Below, in pieces: positions 22,397 to 35,100 of a stretch of 64,000 nt of DNA. The notes under the pieces were generated by a model, which was not told where the DNA came from, made no database searches, and saw nothing but the letters and a program-made list of their open reading frames with translations. Source of the stretch: Coffea arabica. Its lineage: Eukaryota; Streptophyta; Magnoliopsida; Gentianales; Rubiaceae. How positions within the stretch are numbered: the first letter of the stretch is position 1; each line of letters begins with the position of its first letter. Where the stretch lies: NCBI RefSeq assembly GCF_036785885.1, contig NC_092322.1, forward strand, positions 40,073,994 to 40,137,993, given 5' to 3'. A program made the position numbers and the translations under genes.

Positions 22397-25300
22397 TGTG
22401 ACGACCCCACCTCTCCCTAAGGCGTACCAAAGGGTTCGGCGGACCGCCTGCCCAGCTCTCGCCAGGACTCATTCACTATCTCAATCGAATCATAAATACA
22501 CAACCATGCACCATAAATAATATTCACGATTCAGACTTATAATTTACATTGATAGGAATCGAGTTTCAAAGTCTTAATACACTAAACTAGTTCAAATCGT
22601 ATACAATCCAAGTACAACATGTTTCGTTCGAGGAATAGCGCGAGTACAAGACCAAAAAGTCAAAAGTCAAAACAAACGGCTACACTAGTCTTTTACAAGT
22701 CTCTCGCGTCACCCGTACCCCTGTAAGGAAAACAAACTAACGGGGTGAGCCAAAGCTCAGTGAAATTCCCAAATATCAAATTGGTCAGCAACCAAGTTAT
22801 AGCAAAATAAAAGTGAAATGGCGAGCAAACAAGTCAAATCAAGGAAATAGTACTTCAGCTAGTCAAGTAGTATTAGATGCACATTCACATATAAGGATAC
22901 GGTATTCATGTTACGGCTCAATTCCAGCTTGGTCAAGTGGTAGTCGACACTCCGTCAACTTTCAAGTAATTCCAAGTCCAAATAAACTCCGCTACACGCC
23001 AATTTCCGTCCACCGATCAACCCCCTATTCCGGGCCCGCACGCCATACGAAACATGGGTGGTAATACTGGAGTATACCGTTAGTCGAGGAGATAACACTC
23101 CACTCGACATTACAAGTGACCCAGGGTTTGTTATCTAATCGACCAGGCCCTTGCCGGCTCGACTCGATTAACTAGCCACAGGGTTTCTGGAATTCCAGGC
23201 AAGATACAATTCAAGTACATGTACAACAAGTCAAGTATGATCAATAGCAAGAACAGGTCATATTAGGGCAAGTGCGATAAAGTACACCCTTGCCCTTTCA
23301 TTCATTGTCATGTAATCACGCAAGTCAAGTAGGGAGTACACATATCAAGTACAATCGGATATTTGGAAGCACTCACCACAATAGTGCTTCTAGTTTTCGC
23401 GTCGAGGTGGTACTCCGGGTTGGGAGTCCAAATCTGCGATAAAACTTTACTTGAGAACTTTGAAATCAACCAAGGTTCGAAACTTAAGCGTTTCGTTCGA
23501 TAAGAATCAAGAAATTGAAATTCACTTGAGAAGAGTCGTGAAATAGTTGCTCGCTCTTTAAACTGGAAAATTTGATAACATTTTTGCTTGAATATGACTC
23601 TTGAGTCAAAAGTGCAAGTAAAACGGTTTCGTAGTGATTCATATCGTTTTCCTAAGGGTACAAGTTTGGCCAAGTCCTAACATATAACCCTCGATAAACA
23701 AGTGGCAAAGGTCCTCGATAGTTCAAGTGATAATCACTTAACCTTCACTCAAGTCGCAAAGATAGTTTTCTAGACCTCGAGTAAAAATTTGGGCAGCATG
23801 CCCTTTGTGTTTACCTAATTTCCAGCCATTTAGGCTTCAATATTTTCCTTCAACAACATCCCAACATCATACAAATAAGCAATTTATGTCAAGAGCCGTT
23901 CTATAGGCTCACAATATTATAACAACAAGAATCGCCTCAAGTACAAGTGCAGAAATTCAATGTGGCACAAGACAGATTTGACGTACAAATGCGGTAATAA
24001 CACATCCGAGGCTACGCTTATCGGATTAAGACGAAACCTATGCCCTTTCGAAGCTAAGACACAAAGCTACAACATTCATGAAGGTCACTTAGTCCATTTC
24101 CTAATGTAACTTAGTCAAAATCTCAGATTACTAAACCAGAAACCAATTCACCGGCAGTTTAAATGCATTATGCTGTAACGGACCTAACTCAGTGTACACA
24201 AGTCCGAATCAGGTTTTCTTTGAGGCATTTTAAAGCTACTTCAGAACACTACAACTTTTATATTTTGGCCCAGAGCTAAATCAGAATGGATCCTGGTCAA
24301 AAATCGTGATAAACTGGACTGAACTGAAGAAACGGACTGCTGGGAAATTCTTAAAACAGTAGGGGTATTTTGGACTTTTCACGTTCTGCGTTGCTCCGAT
24401 TGAGCTGAAATTTTATAGGCACCTATAAAACACCATTCTATACAACTTTCCTTCTTTGACCAAAGGCCAATTCGGCCTCTAACATATAGGTACAATTTCG
24501 GACAGAATGCTTGGGAAATTTTCCAGAAATCTGGAATTTTTAGCTCTAAGTGTAATTTCCTCAAATTTCTGGTTCTAATCACCACTAAACAACCTTATAT
24601 AACCTTAATTACAACATTCATGCATCATACATCACATTGAGCAGAAAATCAGAAACCCTAGTTCATCAAATAAATTGGGGAAAACCTCTAAATCATGCTA
24701 ATCATCCATAATCTCACCACTATAATCACCTACTAAACTTAATTTAACAAGATTAGATGTAAAACTTGGAGAGATAAACTCTCTTACCTTGAATAAAAGT
24801 CACCAAGAGTAGCACAAGCTCTCCCCTTCAAGAATCACACCACCACTCACTAGCTAGTCACTAGAAAGCAAGTTTAATCGGTTTACTTCGCTCGATTCCT
24901 CACTTATTTGTTGGATTTGGAGATGAAATGAAAGATTTCCCTTGGAGTTTTTCCTCCTTGATGCTCTCGGCCAGCTCCAGCAGAAATGAGGAAGAATTGG
25001 CTAAGTGTTGAGGTTATATGGATGGTAATGGTCTTGGGTAAGAAGCCATGAGGTGGTGACACTTGTCACCACCACCACCCTTTCTTTTTCTCTTTCTTTC
25101 TTGCCTTTCTTAGCCACCAATTTTCGGTCAACATGCTGCCAAGAGAGAAGATATTATGTGCAAAAGTCAACAACTTGTTGGGTAAGAAAAATGGTGGTCA
25201 AGCGGTGCGTTCAATCGGTAATGCGCGGGACCCGCCGGTTCGCGCCGTTTTTCTTAAAAACTCACGTACTAGGGTTTTTACCTCCCATTCACTAACCTTA

Positions 25301-25568
25301 TATCATTGCTACTACTTACATATTATTTCTCACTTAAAAGTCACTTTTAATCATCAAATTGATCCTCGGCCAGTACCGAAAATTCATCCGGCGGAAAAAT
25401 CGAAAAACCCTAATTTTGCTCAAAACTTGAAACCAAAGCATAAAACCTTATTTTCTAGGTTTATTTACACTTAGTGTGAAATAATGAGGTAGGGGGCCTT
25501 AATAAATAATAATTTTCAAATAAAAGGCATTTTTGAGGAAAAATGTAGGAAATTTGCGGGTCCTCACA
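22397..25568 (-). mobile_element. 5' LTR of element A
   Basis: It is 3172 bp from TGTGACGACC to TCCTCACA, next to the PBS, so this is the 5' LTR. The part from about 24145 to 25568 is nearly identical to 6190-7608. Blocks around 24180-24420 and 25080-25290 are also highly similar to B's LTR, while the left 1.7 kb is clearly more diverged from B. That mosaic pattern suggests past gene conversion. Open frames seen on the plus strand here (for example 25133-25474) recur only because the LTR recurs and are not genes. Confidence 0.92.
24595..24602 (-). promoter_or_regulatory. Possible TATA box in 5' LTR of element A
   Basis: The minus strand reads TTATATAA, followed by GGTTG, about 970 bp into the LTR from the U3 end. 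It is the best TATA match at a position shared with element B. Confidence 0.3.
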
Positions 25569-26717
25569 AAGGGTGGATCATTCTGCAGTACTTTGCTTGT
25601 ATGAAAGTCGCCGACAACGACGATCGCGTTCAGAAGCTCCACCATAGTTTACAAGAGAAAGCTGTATAATGTCCGTAAGTTTCTTGAATCTCACGCCCCC
25701 TTCGTCAACAGGATAGCAAAGTTGAGACCACCGTATCCAATGAAACTTTGACTCTTCAGATGTAGACGCCAGAGGAATGCCGAGCAGGCCTTTTCTATAA
25801 TGTTAAAAACCGCAGCAGGTATCACAACAGCTGACAACAAATGCACTGGCATTGATGCCAGCACATGCTTGATTAAAATTATGTTGCCTCCAGATGACAG
25901 TAGCTTTGATTTCCATGACAAAATCCTTCCTAGAATAAACTGACACACTTCCCCAAAATAAGCCAATTTACACCTCCCAAATAATAGCGGAAACCCTAAA
26001 TAACGTATAGGGAAGGACTGCCAAGCAAATTTGGTGACACATTCAATCACCTTTCTTCTGGTCGGTGACAATGCTGCGTGAACCAAAAAACAACTTTTTT
26101 GAACATTTATCAGTTGCCCCGAGCATCTTTGATACATTCCTAATACCCGCATAATGTCCTTCAAAGAGGAGAAGGAGCCATTCGCAAATATAAGCAAATC
26201 ATCCGCAAACGCCAAATGAGTTATAGAAGGGCACCCATGTGAGACTTTGAATCCCAAGAAATCCGATTTGATCATGAGACTATTCAAACCTCTTGACATA
26301 ACCTCAGCACCTATAATAAATAGCGCCAGCGATAATAGATCACCCTGCCGTAAACCTCTTGTAGATTTAAAGAAACCATGTGAAGACCCATTAATAATGA
26401 CCGAGAACCAGATGTTAGACAATAACCGCCATACCAGATCTATGACTCGCTCCCCGAAGCCAAACTTCCGCAGAACACCAATAATATGGGACCAAGATAC
26501 TCTATCATAAGCTTTAGACATATCTAACTTCAGGATAATATTGCCACCTCTAGATTTTTTTCCTATACCCGACACGATCTCTTGAGCTAGCAAGTAATTT
26601 TCTGTTATATTCTGGCCCTTCACAAAACTTGTCTGCTAGGGGAAAATAATCCTTGGCAAGACACCAACCACTCTATCAGCCAAGATTTTGGATAACAACT
26701 TCTTTACAATATTTTAA
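25569..26717 (-). pseudogene. L1-type LINE reverse transcriptase remnant
   Basis: A 310-codon frame (26623 to 25691) shows plant L1 RT motifs: KLDMSKAYDRVSW, RGLRQGD, FADDLLIFANG and SSGGNIILIKHVLASMP. The homology continues upstream past a TAG (about 26639, where the family has Gln) to about 26717, where it ends. It also continues downstream in shifted frames, with DEGGVRFKKL near 25690. The right edge is a 5' truncation or break; the left edge at 25569 is the insertion junction of element A. Endonuclease is absent and the copy is dead. Confidence 0.9.
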
Positions 26718-27148
26718 ATAGATATTATATGCATTGTTGATTATGTGTAATTTGTCAATTTTAAATTTTGTCTCCAAATTGTAGATAAGATTTGTTAAAG
26801 GATGTCTCAACACCAAACTTATAATTTTTCATTAAAAAACACATCCATCAAGTTTTTAAGTGTTAAAGGATTTTAAATTGATTTGTCATTATAACTAAGG
26901 AACCACAACAAATGGACAACAAGAGGACAACATTGAAAGGAAATAATTTTCGCTGTCCTAAACATACTATTTTAATCATATAATTTAAATTAGTTTGAGA
27001 ATGTTACAACAATTTGAAAATAGGGAAGGCTAGTAATATTTTTAAAACTTCAAGGGTATCAAGTGAAATTGATGAAAACCTCAAGTGAGGTTTATGAAAT
27101 TATCCCTTTTAATATATTTGAGACTAATTATAGTATGAACATTGAGTT
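26718..27148. other. AT-rich spacer with a MITE terminal fragment
   Basis: No gene is visible. Positions about 27025-27106 resemble the right end of the MITE at 43953-44767 (an aacctcaagtgaggttt palindrome, then gaaattatccc), but no matching left end is present. This is a decayed or truncated copy. Confidence 0.5.
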
Positions 27149-28846
27149 TCCTATATATATATAAAAAGGAGTTGTTGTATGACTCTTGGGTGATTTTCAT
27201 CTAACATTTGTAGGGGCATTTTGGTAATGGTAAAAATATAACAGTATTGATTAAGCAAAATGCACAAGTTTTTGTTGCCTAATTTTGCATGGTTTACCTA
27301 TTGTACCCTTTGGTGGCTAATGGTTTGGCTACTTTGCCATTGATTTAGCAAAGTGGGTAGAAAAGCGAAATTAACTCCCCTCAAGTATGTTTAGCTGAAT
27401 TGATTATGCAAATTAAATGCATTTAAGATAATATTGGTGCAGTAAGGCTAAAAATGAATGCTTGAATTGTAACGGTAGAAAGTTTCGTCTTCTTCATCAT
27501 TCAAGCTCAAGAACCATTAATTCAACTCTTGCAACAAATGGCACTTATTTGAATTAGTAATTGTAGCACATTGATGAGGCCATTAAAGTGTGAGAGGTAA
27601 AGAATCATTTGGAATAAATGTTACAAGAGTAACGCAAGACCTCCAATTTTCTTCAACATTTGCTCATCAATTTGTAACGTAGGTTACAATAATGGCTATT
27701 GTTAAGGTACAAAATTGTGGATTAAGAAGGTTTGCACAATACCAAAGTTGGGTTTGTAGAGGTATGCTCAATTTTGCTCTTGCTTTCTGGTCTATGAGTT
27801 GCATAGCTTCCATTCTACAAAATCCTGAATAAGCCTTTGTGCTTGCTATTGCAAGCGGACGAAGTGTGGAGAGATTTTACTCTTAGATTGGACTTTACTA
27901 CTGAAGGTACAAGGTAACTCTACATTTCCACTTGATGCATGTCATTTATTGATTAAATATGATTACAATTATACTTGATCCGTTTGAATCATGTGCTTAA
28001 ATGAACAAGTGTGTGAATGATTATTCCACTTTGAAAATTATCTTGTAGTTGATGCAATTTATTGGTTCAATAGTTAAGTGACTGAGTTGTTGTGTGTGAA
28101 TAGAAATTGCCATTTGAATAGATAAATAGCTATATTTACATGCTTTCTTATTTTTGTATTGAATTTCATAGACCTGATAATTGTTTGATACAAGTTAGTG
28201 TTTGTAATGAGGAAAATTAATTTCCTCTCTAATTATTTGTAGATGCATGTATTGATCGAGATAATGGTTCTTAGTTGTAGTAGTCAAACAAACAAATGCT
28301 ATGTATAAATTTTCTATGTTTAAGTTTAGGGCTTGTGGGTTGAAATTTAGGATGGATCAAACAAACAATATTGAAAAACTTAATGCTAAAAAGTAATTTG
28401 GGAATCAAAAGGCAAGAAAAAGATATGTATTGTTATCAGTAGAAGAAAAAGATAAAGTACGATTGGAACAACAGAAAATACGCGTAAAGTATTAAAAATT
28501 CATGTTCATTTTGTTAAAACTACTAAATAAAACAATGGTGAGTGTTCCTGATTGAACAACCTAATTTTGTTTGAAAGATTAAACTTAGAGGAAAATGATA
28601 CATATGATAACACCATGAGTTTCCATTTGTATTAGACATTAAAAAGGAAAATAGGGAACCGTGCCGTTATTGCTCAATAAAAGAATCTAGCCAAGCACCA
28701 GAAAAATGCAATGCTAATTATGACAATAGAAAGCTTAAGGAATATGTAAGTGTGTTCCACTTGATATCAAGTTATCAAATACTGTTAAGTTATTTGACCA
28801 CACCACAGGTATCAATCCCCACGCTTCGCGTGGGACTTCCCTCTAG
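27149..28846 (+). mobile_element. Non-autonomous Helitron (probable)
   Basis: The 3' end has the diagnostic layout: a perfect 7 bp stem CCCACGC/GCGTGGG with TTC loop (28818-28834), eight bases, then CTAG (28843-28846) followed by T. The 5' end is taken at TC (27149), because the following ATATATATAAAAAGGAGTTG and the aacatttgtaggggcattttgg phrase resemble plant Helitron starts. No Rep/helicase coding sequence is present in the 1.7 kb. The 3' end is strong. The 5' end is less certain, because the preceding base is T, not A, and a second CTAGT follows at 28848. Confidence 0.7.
28818..28834 (+). terminator. Helitron 3' terminal hairpin
   Basis: A seven-base-pair GC-rich stem in an AT-rich setting, 8 nt before CTAG. 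This is the signal for the end of rolling-circle transposition. Confidence 0.75.
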
Positions 28847-29917
28847 TCTAGTTTACAAATATATATTTCATTGAATTACACTTCTTTTAATTTTCTAGAT
28901 TAATGAAATATTAAAATCAAAAGAAAATTATTTGACTATTGAAATTTATATGGCACTACTTTAGAAAACTAAATGAAGAATGGGAAAAGAAATCTCTTGT
29001 TGATCATGATTAGAAGGATTTTCTTTTTTGGAGGATCTTTCAAAAAAGGATCCCATAGTCAAGTATAGGAATGTACTAGTGAAGTTTTTGGAAAATATTG
29101 AAGAAAAGGAAAAAATTCTTAATTCCTGGATAAAACCTTATTTTCTTGAGAAACTTAATAATGTGCGCTTATATATCAAAAGTCAATACCTTTTATTTTC
29201 TCTTTATAAATCTTTAAGTGTAGACTAACAATTATTTTGCAACATTACATGTAAGCATGTCAGTGATTTGGGCATTACTCAAATCTAACCCATATCCTGT
29301 GTTGTTTTTCTTGAGTTAGGATTTTGAATTTTCAAAGTGGACCCTACCTAGATCTACATCTCGTGAAATACTTGTGGTTCTAGATAAAATCTGGTTTTAT
29401 ACAATTCATGTCCATATCCAAATCGAGACCTACTCGGACCCAAAAGTTTATGTGAGAAAATTTGGACGTATAAATATATGCAAGTTTCAATATTGGATAA
29501 ACATTAATATTTTCGAGTACATAGAATTATTTGATAAGACTTCATACTTTTTCCGTTCATGATTTTTTGAAAGCAACACTCCTGAATGTTGATTCTATTT
29601 TTTGTAAATACTAACTGGATTGTAATTCCGCTCTCTTTGAATTTCATATGTTTTGATTTATGAATTTAACTTTTAGTTACATATTTTAAAAAATATCCAT
29701 GGATGCCAATTTAGTTGACCAAATCTAGAAGGATCTGAATCTAAATTTTCTTTTCCAAATTCATTAGGATCTGAGTTAGATCTGAGTATCAGTAAATTCA
29801 TTAAGCTCGAGTCTAAATGAAATGGATTCAACTCAAACTCTACTCATTAACATGCCTAATTATACGCAATATCCAACTTGTTTTAGTATTAAAAAAAGAA
29901 AAAGAAAAAGAAGGGCT
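28847..29917. other. AT-rich spacer, no gene recognised
   Basis: Short open frames occur (29028-29228, 66 codons; 29374-29562) but show no recognisable domain and have ordinary AT-rich composition. An A/G-rich tract (aaagaaaaagaaaaag) lies at about 29890-29915. Confidence 0.5.
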
Positions 29918-30412
29918 CGCGTAGGGTTGATATCGAGTCGAATCGAGCTCGCCATACTCGAGCTCGAACTCGATGACTAATAGTAGCACTCGAACTCGAG
30001 CTCAAGTTTGAGCAAGTTGTTTGAGCAAAGCTCGATCTCGGATCGGCATAATATTGGGAAGATTTGAGCTTGACTCGATAGAGCTCAAGAAGTTGGCGAG
30101 TTTGATATTGAGCTCAAGTACTCAAACTCAAGAAAGGGTTAGGATCATAAATATTGCTAAGGTTCAACCTAAAAATAATTTAATTATTTTTAATATATTA
30201 ATTAAATATTACACTGAGTACTCGATAGTGTTCGATGAGTTCTCGAGTATATAATATATATACTTGAACTTGACTCGAAATCTCAATCGAATAGCACAAA
30301 CACGACTCGAACTCGGCATTGACCGAGCTCGAGTCAAGTAGTTGATCGAGCTACTGCGTGTTCGAGTTAAGCTGCTTGATTGAATTGCAAAAATAAGCTC
30401 CCCGATACAAAC
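29918..30412. repeat. Degenerate CTCGA/GAGCTCGA-rich repeat
   Basis: Dense imperfect copies of ctcgag, actcgaactcg and gagctcga occur on both strands, with later decay to ctcaag/tttgag. Similar decayed phrases (ctcaagttgag, gagcttgagtt, gccgaactc) resume at 37915-37975 and 38425-38490, beyond the solo LTR and the MITE. This suggests one older element split by both. Its class is unknown. Confidence 0.55.
30408..30412. repeat. Target-site duplication CAAAC, left of solo LTR
   Basis: CAAAC directly precedes TGACAAGTGA and recurs at 37901-37905 directly after CCCGTCA. Confidence 0.85.
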
Positions 30413-32113
30413 TGACAAGTGACTAATTTACGCTATATTTGTATGACATTTTATGTTATTTTTAGTCACTTTGGCAATATTGCAGCAAGGAAAAGGATCA
30501 TTTTGGCTATAATTGGAGTAAAATGCTCTTAAGTGATTAAATAAGATTTTTATCATTTTTTACTTGTATTTTGTCCATAATTTGTGTAGGAGTTGGAGAT
30601 ATACTTCATTTGGATGAAAAGGAAGTTGACAGCTTTGACACATCTTTGTATTTCGGCTATAAATTGAGTTACAATGATCGGATTGAAATGATTCTTGAAC
30701 TATTTTGAAAATAAGAGATAGATCTACAAAGCTTATGAAGACATCAAAATCCAGTTTGAATATTTTCTAGGTCAAAAAGCCGAATTACAGTAGCCAATTT
30801 CTATTGGTCGAAGCTGAAACAAGGGTCTGACCAGTCAAGGGTATTTCAGTCATTTCTCAGCCTACACAAATCCAAATGAGGTGATTCTTGATGCATTGGA
30901 AAGCTAACTAAAAGGACTCAGTTTCAAGTTTTGGTCAAGAGTTAATTTAGCTTCTATCATCAAGTAAAGTTCAGTTGAAGTTGAGGCAGAATTGGGGCAA
31001 CATTGAAGACTGGACAGAAATTGCTAAGAATGGCAGGGGAGCAATCCGACCGGATTCTGAACGGATTTGTGGCCAGATTATGGTTAGAAAAGGCTGCTCT
31101 CCACCTGCACAACTTATTTTCTCCTCCAATAATTCATAGCTATTGATGGACGTGTGACAATAACTTTGTAGCTGTAAAAGTGATGTTTGAAGCCTCATTT
31201 CTTGACTAAATCATCTATAAATAGCCATGGACTTTCAAGATTAAGGAGAGCTTGGAGAGTGCAAGAAATACCAAAAAATGTAGTTCTTACATTTTCTTAA
31301 GTGTTAGGTTAGTTTAGTATAGGATAGTTTAGCTAGTTAGTTCATCCTTCTAGTTTATTAGCTAGATGAAGAAGAGGTTGGAGGATGAAGAAGGCAAGGA
31401 AAGAGCTCATGTGACAAGGGTAACTTTTCCTTTCTAACTCTTTATCTTTTGTACTTGATTCCAAATTTAGTTAATAGACAAGTTTTGGATTTTATGTTTA
31501 TTATGTGTTTCTAAAGTTTATGCCTTGGGTTTGGTTGAACTTTCTATGATTGTTAATGTTTATTATTTAGCTATTTGATGCTATTATTTTAAGCAAGTTA
31601 TTTAGCACTTTAGTTCTTTAAATCATGATTAATTTGGTACCATTAATTGTGATTATCTAAATGTGTTGTTTCTTCAATGAATATTGAGATTTAACACTAG
31701 TTCAAGGAGTGTTAAACCTAGGGAATACACTCACGAGAGTAGAGGTGCACCTATGTAGTTTTAGTGATTCATTTCATGTAATTTCATAGAGGTAATTAAC
31801 TTGTAGCTAATTTCATAACCACAAGAGTATGTATGAATTAGTTTTTTTTTTTCCATAAAATTTTATTATTTTATAAAAATTTCGGCAGAGTTTCCCCTTA
31901 TAAAAGGACGAAACTCCCTGCCATCAAACCACAATTTGACAATAAATATACAATATAGCGAAGGATTAAGCACTTAAAATCTGATACTAAGATTAAATCT
32001 TCCGTTGTCCATATTAGGATGTCTTCCAGTGAATCTGAATGTTGATCCTTGAAGCTCAGCGGTTAATCTTGTCACTTTCACCTGCATTGGTCTTTTTTGC
32101 TTCTTATTCCCAT

Positions 32114-35100
32114 TCATGCCAGACACCGTGTACGAAACGTAGGAAGTCCTAATCGATCTAATCTAATAGCCCCCCTGACCAATTGTGGTAAATCTGAAAA
32201 TGTATTAAACACATGACCTGCGCAAGCATCAGCACCAAAATTTGCCAGATGATCCGCCGGTGTGTTTGCTTCTCTGTAGCAGTGTGTGATGGATTGGAAA
32301 GACTGCTTGAAAATCATCAACTCATCCATATCTCTCTGTAGACGCCAAGGACACGCACTGGTCCCTTGAACAATCTGAACCAGGGTGAGAGAGTCAGCCT
32401 CTAAGTGTAACTCCAAGTACCCTCGAATCACACAATGTCTAACTCCCCATAACAACGCTCGAAGTTCTGCTTGCATGCTAGTTATCACTCCGAAGGGCTC
32501 CGCGTATCCAAATACAAAATTTCCTCGACTGTCTCGCACAAGTCCACCCCCCCACTCCTTCCTGGGTTTCCCCGAGAGCATCCATCTGAGTTCAACTTAT
32601 AACCTCCACACGGAGTTACCCAATAAACTGGCTTAATAATCATCCGCCTTTGATGATTACCCAACTCGAGAAGTAACCCTTCCCATGTAGGAGCAGAACA
32701 CTGCACCCCCGGGAACCGTGATTGAAGAAAATCATGAAGAAGCTGAACAATCCAAGTCACCGTATCCCTTATCCTCATCTTCCGATCTTCAAACACCCCT
32801 TCATTCCTTCTTTTCCACAAAACCCAGCATACTACCGAAGGAAGTATATTTTGTAAAAATTTTACACGGTCATTAGTTCCCCTCCTTACCCAACAAGACC
32901 ACACCATGTGACGTGTCGTATGCACCCCACTAAATTCACCAGCAGTACTCTCGAAGTGACGCCAGACCGATCGTGCCCCTTCTCCTGAGCAAAATACATG
33001 ATTCAAATCCTCCTCATGAGGGTTCTGACAACAGAAGCATTTAGATGGGCCATAGACCCCAAACCTCTTTAGTCGATCCATAAGAGGGAGCCTCCCCTGT
33101 AGTAGTCGTAACATAAAAAAAGAGATCTTGACTGGAAGACCTTGCTGCCATATACGGGCAAAAAGCCAAGAGGTGTCATTTGAATGACTGATCAATGAGT
33201 AAGCCGATGCAGTGGAAAAAACACCCGAGTTCGTCAATGCCCACACCATTCTGTCATTGCCCCTACCGGAAGGAGGATCAATCTCCAGAACCTGCCTAAC
33301 CAGTTCTCCATCTAAGAATTGATGGAGCATGCCTACATTCCAGACCCGTCTATCTACAAAATCAACCACGGAATGATCATGGAAGATATCCACCTTGTTG
33401 CAAAGCGCTCCTGACCCCATCCAATTGTCATGCCAAAAATCCAAAGCACCCTCACGAACTATCCAAGTAATATTCTCCTCCCCAAAACGCTGCATTGTGA
33501 CCATCCTCCTCCAAGCCTGGCATCCCCGATGACCAATATCAGCAAGACAAGGGTGCTGCCCTGCACAATACTTTTGGAGCATAAACTTTGCCCATAATGA
33601 TTGCTGTTGCCGGAATTTCCACCAGAGTTTAATGGAAAATGAGTCGTAGACCTGCTTCAACCCCCGCAGGCCTACACCCCCTTCATCCTTCGGCCGACAC
33701 AGATCTGCCCAACTGAACCAATGGTACTTGTTCCCCAAATTCAAGGATCCCCACAAGAACTTGGCAAACAATTTCTCTAAGGCCATCAACATCCCTTTTG
33801 GAGGGGACGCGGCTGCCAGCAAATGAATTGGCATAGAGGCTAACACGCTCTGAATCAATACCACCCTGCCCCCTGACGATAAAATTTGGTTCTTCCAAGA
33901 CAAAATGCGATTCGCCACCGCATTATATGTATCCGTATAGTAAATCGTCTTACTCCTTCCGGCATATAAGGGACAACCAAGGTACCGTATCGGAAATACT
34001 CTTCTATTATATCCCAATACCTGGTTAACAACCGCTGTCCTCTGAGCTGGTGAGCGTGGATGAGTAAGGAAACAACTCTTCTGAGGGTTGAGCCGCTGAC
34101 CTGATGCCTCACTATAATCTTCCAGAACTCGTTTAATCAAATGTAGGGATGACCTGCCGCCACTAGAAAAGATAATCACGTCATCGGCGAATGCCAAATG
34201 CGTAATTATAGGACAATGAGGAGGCACTTTAAACGGAATAAATCCTGTCTGTGTGGATAGCTTGTTGAGGGCTCGAGACAACAACTCAGCTCCAATAACG
34301 AATAAGGCTGGTGAAATGGGATCTCCTTGCCGTAAACCCCGTGAAGATTTGAAAAAGCCGTGTGAACCGCCATTTACAAGCACCGAGAACCAAACATTCG
34401 ATATTAAGCGCCATATCATGTCTATCCAAGTTTCACTGAACCCGAAATACCGTAACACCTGTAGTAGAAAGGGCCATGAGACTCTATCATAAGCCTTCAT
34501 CATATCTAACTTGATGACCACGTTGCCACCCCGATTTGATTTTTTAATATCCGCTGCTAACTCCTGGGCTAACAAGAAATTATCTGTAATCTGCCTCCCT
34601 TGGACAAACCCACTTTGCTGTGGAGATATAATCCAGGGTAATATTATCGCCAATCTTGTCGATAATAGTTTGGAAATGATTTTGTTAGTGAAGTTACATA
34701 GACTGATTGGCCGAAATTGCTTGAAATCTTGGGGGTTCTCCACTTTGGGTAACAACACAATTGAAGTAGCCGTGATACTCCTAGGTAGTTCAGCGCCGCA
34801 GAAAAAGCTGATAACCGCACGGTATATATCCAAAGCCACTACCTCCCAAGCAAAGGTAAAGAATTTCCCTGTAAACCCGTCCGGCCCTGCTGCGCTCTCT
34901 CCGTCCATAGCAAAGACTATGTCTTTAACTTCTGTAAGAGATGGAATGTCCGTTAACCGTGAGTTTTCTTGATCCGTTATCAATTTCGGTATGATCTGCA
35001 GACCAGTAAGGCAAGGAAGGCCCCCCTCTGCTGTGAAAAACTCCTTAAAGAAACCCACTGCTGCTTCCCCAATCTGGCATTCCCCATCGATCCACTCTCC

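Larger units (their letters stand above)
6190..25568 (-). mobile_element. Element A, autonomous Tekay/Del-like Ty3/Gypsy chromovirus, interrupted by B
   Basis: Read on the minus strand, the order is 5' LTR (22397-25568), PBS for initiator-Met tRNA, extra coiled-coil ORF, gag-pol with C-terminal chromodomain, PPT, 3' LTR. The 3' LTR survives here only as the right half of a chimeric LTR (6190-7608). Element B (13176-22151) sits inside the extra ORF. The A LTR is about 3.17 kb, long as is usual for Del/Tekay elements. The domain order RT-RNH-INT plus chromodomain places it among chromoviruses. The element lies in an L1 LINE remnant, whose broken edge is at 25569; the matching left target duplicate is outside the window. 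Confidence 0.88.

Noticed and set aside
29028..29228. 66-codon ORF starting MEDLSKKDPIVKYRN
   Set aside because: AT-rich Lys/Leu/Tyr composition, no promoter, splice or domain evidence; probably chance.
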